Source: Entoloma clypeatum (taxonomy: Eukaryota > Basidiomycota > Agaricomycetes > Agaricales > Entolomataceae). Taken from it: DNA of 64,000 nucleotides. The notes beneath the pieces were generated by a model. It saw only the letters and a list, made by a program, of their open reading frames with translations, made no database searches and was not told the DNA's origin. Below are positions 33,171 through 42,185 of this stretch, piece after piece. Numbering within the stretch: the stretch's first letter is position 1; every line of letters starts with the position of its first letter. The stretch lies in assembly GCA_963565915.1 (NCBI GenBank), contig OY751487.1, positions 4,402,001-4,466,000 of the forward strand, in the 5' to 3' direction. Made by a program: the position numbers and the translations under genes.

Positions 33171-34361
33171 ATGGTTCTTCCTATGATCAAACTTGGCCAT
33201 GGAGTCTCGACTGTCCTCGGCCTCTGGATAGGTTGTCTGCACTTTGTCTCCGCGGGGACTATCCTTTACGACGGACGGGCGCCATTGAATTTGACTTCGT
33301 CCGCAATCGATGCGTCGTCTGGTCCCTATTTAACGTGGTGATCTGCATTGTCGTCGAAAATATGCTTATTCAAACCTCTCTAGTGTGGTCAAAGGATCAC
33401 AACGTGCCTCGCATGTGAGTAGGCTGCTTCATTGGTTCAGTTTTCCGTCAGCTCACGCTGTCAATGCAGTATTCGACACTTCTCAGACCTTCTATTGAGC
33501 CACCTACGCCTCTCTGGAATAAAGGTGCCTTCATGACGGAGCAGACTATCTCCATCACCCTCGACAATTCTTCCGTCTTTGTACCAGGTGGCGGTGCACC
33601 GCAGTATGGGTTCCGTCGCACTGAGTATATCGCGCAAAAACCCGGGAGTGGAACGGCGGCATTGAATGTCCAGATGCAGACAGGCGTGACGGTCTTCCAT
33701 TTCTCAGTTAAAGCGGACGAGAAACGGTTGTTGAACTACATGCATGAGCAGCAAATTGTGTTCATCGAGCCAAGCGATGGGACACACGTCTTTGGGATTC
33801 AGTTGGGTTCGTGCTAGTAAACGCATGTTTGCTTGACAGGCTGATTGTTCATTATCATAGGATCTCCTTTCACCATCCCATCCGGTCAACTTCCTGCAAA
33901 GGATGCTCATTCATTCAAGGTTCTCGGCCATGCGCTCAACGTGATCTTCACCACGCCCTTCGTTCCATTCGTCTGGCACAACTTTGCGGTCCAGGTGGAC
34001 TGGGATAAAAGAACACTCGCGGCATTCTACTCAAAAGACAAGGCACATCTTCAACTCGTCACCAAGGGCACGGTCCCGAACTCGTCGGCCGGTGTTGGTG
34101 CTGCCGGGAGAGGCGATTTTCATTTCGGTGTTCTCAAAGTGGGTCATCTCCTCTTTGTGCACTGCGCGTCGTTAAAAAAACTTGGCAATTCAGCTCCCAC
34201 TTGCGAACCCTTCTGATTCCTCCGCGGAGCAAAGGGATGTCGCCCACCATGGTATCCAAGAAGGGACAACGGAGGGGCTGTTGTATTCAGGTGTGTTTGT
34301 AGAGAACACGGTCGGAGGTGTTAGTGTAGGGGGCGGAGTCACCACCAGAGCCATCTCCTAG
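33171..34361 (+). CDS. Secreted GH131-family glycoside hydrolase (beta-glucan-active)
   Basis: Resembles GH131 enzymes, fungal beta-1,3/1,4/1,6-glucanases used in plant or fungal wall glucan breakdown (family knowledge). Exons 33171-33334, 33384-33414 (31 nt), 33470-33806, 33861-34138 and 34194-34361 join to 325 aa. A signal peptide of about 29 residues ends near CLHFVSAG, followed by TILYDGRAPLNLTSSAID. Conserved features are FRRTEYIAQ, TVFHFSVKADEKRLLNYMHEQQI (read with gaps), VWHNFAVQVDWDKRTLAAFYS, GDFHFGVLKLPLA and LLYSGVFVEN near the C-terminus. Length is typical for a single-domain GH131 without a carbohydrate-binding module. Catalytic residues were not assigned. Confidence 0.85.
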
Positions 34362-34488
34362 TGGATTTCTATAACGAATAAATTATTCCATCGCGTCAAG
34401 CGGTACCGTTTGAGTCACCTGACTGACTAAAACCCGCTGAAAGAATTTCGTTTCTCATTACCCTACATAAGAGATCAACTGCTTCAAA

Positions 34489-37110
34489 ATGTCGGCCACG
34501 CAAACAACCACTACACGATCCCAACCTCGAGCTGGTAGCTATCCCCGCGGAGGAGTCAAAAGAGGCGGAAACCGCGGGCGAGGCAAGAATCAAAGCGCTT
34601 GGAGCAAAGGACCACCAGTGAAACCCCAGCACGCGCCAGTTCCGCCATCTGAGGAGGTGCAAACATCAGGAGCCGTGGCGGAGGCGGCTGAAGAATCCAA
34701 CGAGGAAGACGTGTGTTGGATCTGCGCCGAACCAGTGAAGTATTACTCCGTTTCGGAGTGTAACCATCGCACCTGCCATATCTGTGCTTTGCGATTGAGG
34801 GCCTTGTACAAGAAGACGGACTGCACGTTCTGCAAGGTGTGTATCGCCACGTCGCTGGCACTTTCGTTCTAATTGTGAGGTGTAATCAGGAACCTCAACC
34901 ATCGGTGGTTTTCAGCGCGTCTCCAGATGTACTGTTTGCGTCCTATGACCTGGATTCCATGGAATATAAAGATGCGAGGCTCTCGATATTTTTCGAGACT
35001 CAAGACATGTTAGAGGAGACCCTTCTTCTCCTCCGGTTCAACTGTCCTGACCCGGAGTGCGCTTATATCGGGAACGGCTGGGGAGACCTCAAGTTACACG
35101 TCCGCGCAACACACGGGAAGCTCATGTGGTATGTCTATAATAGTCTCGCATAGTCTTGTAACGAAGCAACCCACTGATCGCCTTCTCTCTCAACCAGCGA
35201 TCTATGCATCCGCTCCAAGAGAGTCTTTGCGCATGAACATGCCTTGTATCCTCCAAATCTTCTCCCCGCACATTTGCCATCTATGTATAACCGATCAGGG
35301 AAATCTGTACCAAAAGACCAGATAGAGGGTGGCGTTCACCCATTATGCGAGTTTTGCCGGGAGTGCTTCTTCAGCGATGACGAGCTCTTCGCACATATGC
35401 GCGAGCATCATGAGGAATGTTTCATTTGTAAACGGAACGAGGTTAGAGATCAATAGTAAGCCGAATTTCGTTCACCAAGATCCAAAGCCTGACGAGCCTT
35501 TCCAAGCTTCCACAATTATGACAGCCTGGTAGATCAACCTCTCTTCCACCGTTCCCTGCTGCAGCTGAGCATATACCATGAAGGAAGCTCACTTTAACCG
35601 GACACACTATCCGTGCACACAACCCGCATGTCTAGTCCGCAAGTTCGTCGTTTTCAACACCCCACTCGATCTCAAAGCCCACATGGTCGAGGACCACGGA
35701 GGCGACATGTCCTCCCGCGACAAACGAGACGCCAGGCGCATAAACGCTGAGTTCGAGTTCGAGGAGGTGGGTGGTGGCGGCCGGCATGGACGTCGTGATC
35801 GTAATTATCGGGATCGTGAACGTGAACCACCACCGCACCAACAGCAACAGCAACAGCAACAGCGTCAACAGCAGCAGGAGCATCCTCCACCGGCCGCGCC
35901 ACCGGTGCGTCCGCCTGGACCTGGGAGGCGAAGGGAGGGTTTTGGTGGAAGTTTGACAGTGGAAGGAGGCGAGAATCCGTCTTCCAACAGCGTTACTCCC
36001 CAACAGAGCCGCCCAGCATCCCCGCCTCGTGATGATGTTGATCCTGCTGTGGCAGAGTACGTGCCACATCGTAGTTTATGCGATTATGCCTTTCATATAC
36101 TTTTTGCCCAGGCGCCATGCAATGTTCATGGTACGTTTACAATCGCTAGCACCTAATCCAGCGAGTGCCGTGCCGGTTGTGAAGGCGGCCATTCGAGGAT
36201 ATCGTGCATCAGAATCTAGCGCCAAGGACTGCATTTTGACTGTCTGGAACGTCTTGGACCAGAATTTGGATCATACTGCGAGCATTGTGAACGGTCTGGT
36301 TGATATAATAGACCAGGATGACAAGAAGCAAGACCTCTTAGCCTCTTGGAAGGGCTTTGCCATTGAGGTGTGTAACTTTTTGCGGGTTTTCTATCAAAAC
36401 TGACGACTTATTCATCAAAGCAACGTCGTGAATTCCCGGATCTTGTTCCTTCGACCAACAACACAGGATATGCAGCAATTGCAACCGGTCGTGTCATCAA
36501 TGCTAAACACGTCACAGCTACTCGCTCTCGTCAAGGGTCATCACGTCAGGTCTGGGACCGTGTAGCACAAGCGGCGGCGTCTTCCAGTAAGAATCCTATT
36601 CCCAAAGCAGCAATAGAGCGTTTCCCAGGTCTTCAATCAACTTTTGCTCCCCCGACTCCCGCATTCCGCCAACCTCAGCGAAGCACCCCGTGGGCATCGA
36701 ACGCACCCCGCCAACCCGCAGCTGCATCCGTAGGGGGACCTACGCCTAATCAATCTATCACGGTTGTGCGGGAGGACCCACGCGGCCCGAAGCAGGGTTT
36801 AGGAAGGAGTACACCGCAACAGCCACCCAAGTTGTCGAATGCGCTGTTCCCGGGTCTGCCGACGTCGGGCGTGGGGAGGCAGAAGGCGCCTGTGAGTGGG
36901 AATGTGTCGTTGAAGAATATTTTGGGGACTGCGGCGCAGCCGGCGGTTTCTGCCTGGGGGTCTGGTGGTGCGGAAAACGGAGGAGAGAATGTGGAACTGG
37001 AGAGCGGTGGACAAGGACCAGCATCGGGAGCAGGAACGGGAGGAAAGGGAAAGAAAGGCAAGGGAAAGCAGAAGCAAACTTTGTTCACTCTGGGGTCGTT
37101 TCCGACGTAG
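34489..37110 (+). CDS. HEL2: HEL2/ZNF598-type RING E3 ubiquitin ligase
   Basis: Sensor of collided ribosomes that ubiquitinates 40S proteins to start ribosome-associated quality control (known for Hel2/ZNF598). Exons 34489-34836, 34890-35128, 35198-35455, 35507-35528 (22 nt), 35584-36056, 36112-36367 and 36421-37110 join to 761 aa. An Arg/Gly-rich N-terminus precedes a RING at about residues 80-116 (CWICAEPV...CNHRTCHICALRLR...CTFC). C2H2-like fingers follow (CPDPECAYIGNGWGDLKLH..H; CEFCRECFFSDDELFAHMREHH; CTQPACLVRKFVVFNTPLDL). The microexon supplies FHNYDSL, needed for the conserved zinc-finger region. A CAA/CAG-encoded poly-Gln run lies at about 35838-35880. The C-terminal part has KNPIPKAAIERFPGL and a Lys/Gly-rich tail. 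Confidence 0.93.
35838..35880 (+). repeat. CAA/CAG trinucleotide repeat in HEL2
   Basis: Encodes two Gln runs separated by one Arg in a disordered linker; likely length-polymorphic. Confidence 0.7.
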
Positions 37111-37301
37111 GGTGTTTGGGTTTTGCTAAAAGCATAGACGGCCATCTTCAAGGGTTAGAATGAAGGGGTGCAGAACTTGATTGTATTCAAAGGGTTTTGA
37201 GTATCGGTTATGTTATGCGCTGCCAATATAAAGATACTGGGAAATGTTGAGCAAAGGTTGAGTGAGGGAGACGGTTTTGTTACACACACCTCCCCAGGAA
37301 C

Positions 37302-37777
37302 TCATTGCGTCGACATAAAGTTCCTGTCCTTTATCCGCCGCTTATTCTCTAGCCTTCTCTGCACCCGCTCCGCCTTCCCACCTGGTCCATCGTCTGGATA
37401 TACCTTGGGCTTCAAGGTCGCCCATAACCATTCGGGGTATTGGTCGTCCGGAAGTGCCAACACAGGCGGCTGACTTTTTAAGTAATTTAGGCCTTGCAGG
37501 ACAGTATCAGGTGCACACGAAGATTCGACCGGGAGTGGGCCTGGAGAAACGGGGGGGGGGGGGGGGGGGAAGGTGGTCGTCACTTTCGCGGAATGGAAAT
37601 GCGATGTGGCTGAGAAAACACACCTGGACTTGCGGCTGTTTTTTTGGCTTTTTTTTTCGGGGTTGTGTCTGCGGCTGGGGCTGCTGGTGCTAGTGCTGGA
37701 GATGTGCTGTTGGCGTACCCGCGGGTCCTGCAGAGAAGGCGGAGCTGTGGGCGTTGCAGAACACGGAGGAAGGACAT
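37302..37777 (-). CDS. MRPL37: Mitochondrial large-subunit ribosomal protein MRPL37 (mL54)
   Basis: Component of the mitochondrial 54S ribosomal subunit. Exons on the minus strand are 37777-37624 and 37540-37302, joining to 130 aa. The N-terminus MSFLRVLQRPQLRLLCRTRG is an Arg-rich amphipathic presequence-like segment, followed by Ala/Pro and Lys runs. The mature domain SSCAPDTVLQGLNYLK, PPVLALPDDQYPEWLW and DDGPGGKAERVQRRLENKRR...FMSTQ is diagnostic. The 83-nt intron contains a 19-C run on the sense strand. Without splicing, the second exon reads into an unrelated frame. Convergent with HEL2 (stop codons about 190 bp apart). Confidence 0.92.
37551..37569. repeat. 19-nt G homopolymer inside the MRPL37 intron
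   Basis: Unbroken G run on the + strand, which reads as a C run just before the acceptor on the gene's own strand. Prone to length variation and sequencing error. Confidence 0.85.
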
Positions 37778-38089
37778 GGTGTATATAGTCTTGGTCAACA
37801 CACCCAAATAACACGTCTCCGGTCCAGCATGATCTTCCCGTCAACTTTATGATGGATTCATTCTCGCCAGAAAAATATATCATAGCAGGAGACAAGAGTC
37901 CAAATCCCTGTATATGGGCAATCTGACTCGTTCGCTTCGGCAAGCGGGATAATTTCTATGGTATGTAGTATTCACTGTTCGAGGGCGCTTCGACCCCATC
38001 TAACGGCCAGCTCGAATCAAGCTTCACGCTGAGACCCCATTCATATAGCCTCCTCACTTTTCATGAAATAATCCATCGACAGTTCTCAC
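37778..38089. other. Intergenic region upstream of MRPL37
   Basis: Promoter and leader of MRPL37. No other signal; the dispersed repeat begins near 38090. Confidence 0.4.
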
Positions 38090-39150
38090 TGCCATGCATC
38101 GAAAAATGCGAAATTGAATCGAACTTTCTGAGCTTCCCGAACAAAAGATTTCCCGAGTCTTTCGTTCCGTCTTTAGATCGATGGGTAAGCACTCCGTGCC
38201 TTTGGCGATACAGCCTAACCCCAGGAGGACCCCTCTCGGCAGTCTGCTTGTTTCCCTGACCTGAAACTCACAGGTTTTGACTGACGGGTCGGCACGAAGC
38301 CATTAGTAGTCAACTTGACCCCAGGGGGTGCTGGGTCATTGCCATGCTACGCTTGTTTCCCTGACCTGACTAACAGGCTTGATATTGTGATATAGGCTGG
38401 TTCAGTAGGCGTGACCTGGTTTTGCATTTTGTTCAGCCGACGGGGTTTTGGTCCGTGCACGCTAAGTCAGTCTGTTCTTGAATAAAATGTCTAGATTCGT
38501 CAGTCAGACTTTTTCCAGCCATCTCGGACGTTCGTCGCGCTCGCGGGCTTGCAATACCCAACACGACTCACCCTTTACTTTCCGAAGAGCTCTCAAGGAC
38601 GAGGGGGAAAGCGAACTTGCGACATCCTTGTACTCCCTCGTGTGGCGGTCCCACGCGGTAGGTTTCCACTGTCTGTTCGGCACAGAAAAAATATGGTGCC
38701 AATAATCAATGGACGAAGTCACGAAGCATTGTATTGCCTGAAGTGGCAGTATATATTCATGAACCCCGTTGACCGACTCGGACGTGGAGGAGTATTAAAC
38801 CGTCCATTGCACCCACGGGGGGGGGAGCTGTTATATGGGAGCTGCTGATCATGAATGCTGTTTCTAGGCATAAAATCAAGAACTTCAATGATGAGCGACT
38901 CGGACGCTCGCGAGTAGAACCAACGGTCGGAATTCAAAAAGTGGCGCAAAAATGATCCTTCCCCCGAGCCTTCCCCGCTTCCCGAACGAAAGGGTTCCCG
39001 AGTCTTTGGTTCCGTCTTTGAAACCATGGATATTCACTCCGTGCTTGGCGGTACAGCCTAAACCCAAGAGGACTCCTTTCAGCAGTCTGCTTGGTTTCCT
39101 ACCTGAAGTTCGCAAGCTTTGACTGACCGATCAGCCCCTTTTTAACGGTG
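38090..39150 (+). repeat. Dispersed repeat family, tandem pair (forward)
   Basis: Anchors at 38151 and 38996 are 845 bp apart. The first unit includes the optional 100-bp segment bounded by ACCCCAGG (38218 and 38318). The left boundary is set by similarity to the minus-strand copy: both share CTCACTGCCATGCATCG just before the anchor. The second unit is truncated and more diverged. Confidence 0.85.
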
Positions 39151-40522
39151 TGGTGCGTTCTTGGCAGGGGAACAACAACGAAAATATCAAGTCTTCATTT
39201 AGGGGCGCACGCGCGCAACAGTCAACAAAGGGATGATCATGATCATGATGAACATGTCAGGGTCTACTTCTTCTTCTCGCGTTCACCACAGCCTGCCTTT
39301 TTTCGGAATACTCCAGCGACAACCGGCATCGTGGGTTATTTGTTCATTCATCGGATGCTAGCGAACACGACCACAGGCGATCTTTGGCCCCTCCAAGCAA
39401 TGAAGCCCTCTGAGGACACGAACCAGGCACCTGTCGTCCTTGATCCCGCTCTCCTACCCGCGCAGGCGCGGTTCCCCAAGGTTAAACGTCCCACCTACAG
39501 ATTCGGGGTGTGCTTCCACCCCTTGTAAGCGGCGCGCACTATTGGACTTGCGCGATGGATTACCCGCTTTCGCCGTCGAAATCGAAGGGCAGTCAGCTGT
39601 ATTATGGATCGTCCAAATTATTACGATGTTCCACGCGCCGAACATCATGGAGAAGCTGAAGACGCAAATACAGCGGGAAGAGCGCATTCAAACCATCGGC
39701 GGAGCCCCGCTGGAATGAGCGCCTTATGAGGATTATCTTGGAAAGACCTTCTGTTCGGAGCTCCCCCTTGAGGTGCGTCCTATTCCAACTCGCGATGATG
39801 TCTTCCCAGGTGGATGATGTCCTGCGGCCTGCATGGTCCTTGTAATGTGGCCCCCAGGCTTGATTAAACTTATGGTATATCTCACAGTAATCTACTTGCA
39901 TCATCATCCAGAAGACGGACGCCCAGACGCCATTAGCATTCGGTGTACTCTTGTTCGTAGCAAACACTGGCAAAACTAAAGTTCGAGGTTACCTGTTTGA
40001 ATGAATTCTATTGATGGAATTTTGTTCAACGGAACCTTCAGCTTCTGATACAATAAACAGAGCAGCCTACTTATTTCAGTTCAAGTTGCGGGCACATGTC
40101 AGGGCATAGTCTCACCTTAATTCAACGTATGAAACGGCAGGCGTTCCTATTAGTCTGTGGCCATCGATACCGAATCCAACCTCACTTTACCGACCACCTA
40201 CATACCAGGCTGCCTGGTGCCAAAACCACCCGCACATCAGGAAGCTCCCAGCAGCTCCTGTCACTCGGAGGTGCTCGGAATTTAAGAGGTTCAGAGTCTA
40301 CACTTGGCCGCAATAATTATTCTATGCAGCCTATATGTATTCCTCTCTCACCATGAGCCGTTCATTTTCAAAAGAGCTCTCAACGGAAAAGAGCCGACCA
40401 CCATACTTCCTGATCAGATGACCGGAGGCTACCATCTACATACCCTCATGGTTCACCAGATTGGTGATCGGTGCCATGGGGGTTCGCACTATATCCATTC
40501 TCACCACGAACCATCACGATAA
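39151..40522. other. Accessory spacer with coding-like fragments and a repeat piece
   Basis: A frame at 39440-39718 (+), with ALLDLRDGLPAFAVEIEG and LWIVQIITMFHAPNIMEKL, has protein-like composition but no family I recognise and no clear start; it may be a gene relic. At about 40343-40390 a piece of the dispersed repeat (TTCAAAAGAGCTCTCAACGG) sits about 135-180 bp before the ADH start codon. Confidence 0.4.
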
Positions 40523-42185
40523 ATGGCCGCGAACCTCCCTTCAATCCCACTCTCAGCAAAAGCCGCTGTACTCCCTGATGTCAAGCAAGCGTACGTTGTC
40601 AAGGATGACCACCCTGTCAAACAACCATCGGAACTCGCGCCCGGGCAATGTCTGATCAAACTTGAGTACGCGGGTGTGTGCCACTCAGATCTGCAGGTTC
40701 AACAAGGAAGTTGGGGGCGCAAACCCAACGTCCCGCTTGTCGGTGGCCATGAAGGAGTGGGTCACATTGTTGCCATAGGAGAGCACAGTGGAGTTGGTCC
40801 CGTCAACATTGGAGATCGGGTTGGTGTAAAGTGGATTGGAGAGGTTTGCATGAAGTGAGTACATGCTTTCAAGTTCGATGCGGTTTGGCTGACGATTTCT
40901 CTATGTGAATGGAGATGTGAAATGTGTCGAAAGGGACATGAATCGTGTTAGTTTCTGCAAGCCAATTCGAGGTTTACTTGCCATTCAATCCGAAGCTCGC
41001 AGCGTGTCTTCTCAGCTTTCAAAGGAGCCATGGATTTATGTTGCACGGCACCTTTGCTCAATACGTAGTACGTGCTGACCTCCGTCCGGTACTTTTATCC
41101 TTCCTCAGAGTTCTTGTCCGATTCACTAGGTGTCATACCTCAACTATGTCACTCCCATTCCGCATGGCTTGGACAGCGCGGCCGCCACGCCTATCCTTTG
41201 CGCGGTAGGTATCATCAATGCGGATCGAAAATATTGAGGGATCCACACAACCATAGGGATTAACGGTGTACAAAGGTCTCAAGCAAGCCAACGTGCAAAT
41301 TGGCGATTGGATTGTCATCTCAGGTGCTGGGGGTGGTCTCGGCCACCTTGGTCAGTAAATCTCAGTCCGTGCGATATTGTTCTATTCTCAACACCTTTCG
41401 TCAAGCTGTTCAATATGCCGTCGCCATGGGTCTTCGTGTGATCGGCATCGGTGCGAAGGTTGCCTCCTTGCCACTTGGGGATTTGTTGATCCATGACTGT
41501 TCAGATACCGGTGAAGCAAAGAAGCAGCTTTGCCTGAAACTCGGTGCAGAGAAATGGGTCGACTATCGCGAATCAACTGATGTCATCGAAGACGTCAAAG
41601 CAGCTACTGACGGTTTGGGGCCCAAGGCCGCCATAATTGCTGCTGGAGATGTGCGTCTTCCTTCGTCGAGAGCCATCTTGTTATGTTCTTTTTTCATGAG
41701 AGGAACTCCAACATAGCCCCGGCCGTTTAATCAAGCCCTCATGTATCTGGGCTTTACTGGAACACTCGTCTGTCTGGGGGCGCCCGGTGGAAATGCGATG
41801 ATCAATGTACCAATTCAACTTCTGATTGCCAAGGTGCATTTTTTTTCTGCTTTCCTTCAATGACACATCCTTCATATGGAGTTGTGGCGAAACAGTCTCT
41901 TCGAATAGTTGGATCAGCCATTGGGTAAGTCATCGTCAAGTAGGAGTCTCGCATTTCAATTATATTTTACTTCAGCAATCGACAAGATGCTATTGAAGCC
42001 CTTCAGATAGCCGCCCAAGGGAAGGTCAAGTGCCAATACGAGGTGAGAGAACTGGGCGATTTGAACCAGTAGGTCGATATTAAAAATGTCGGGATTTCGT
42101 GATGACTCACGTACGCTCTGATTGTAGAGTATTTGCGGAATTAGAGCAAGGCAAAGTTGCTGGCAGAATTGTGCTGAAGTTGTAA
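40523..42185 (+). CDS. Zinc-dependent alcohol dehydrogenase, yeast ADH1 type
   Basis: NAD-dependent interconversion of alcohols and aldehydes in the medium-chain (GroES-like) family, probably cytosolic and tetrameric. Eleven exons: 40523-40854, 40915-40946, 41003-41067, 41130-41204, 41257-41350, 41406-41450, 41505-41650, 41717-41833, 41896-41924, 41976-42068 and 42128-42185; 361 aa. The catalytic zinc ligand region is GVCHSD (Cys53) and GGHEGVGH (His76, Glu77). Structural-zinc cysteines have the ADH1 spacing C-x2-C-x2-C-x7-C in [15 protein letters not shown]. The cofactor loop is [11 protein letters not shown], followed by IGID, whose acidic residue suggests NAD over NADP. An exon-3 acceptor at 41001-41002 is needed; the downstream AG at 41018-41019 would frameshift the gene. 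A degraded relative lies at 58.06-58.51 kb. Confidence 0.92.

Noticed and set aside
37625..37943. Alternative unspliced N-terminus for MRPL37
   Set aside because: Reads through the 83-nt intron and the C-run; the spliced model gives a mitochondrial presequence and the expected length.
40947..41019. Apparent frameshift in the ADH gene at exon 3
   Set aside because: Arises only if the AG at 41018-41019 is used as acceptor; the AG at 41001-41002 restores an intact frame, so the gene is not a pseudogene.
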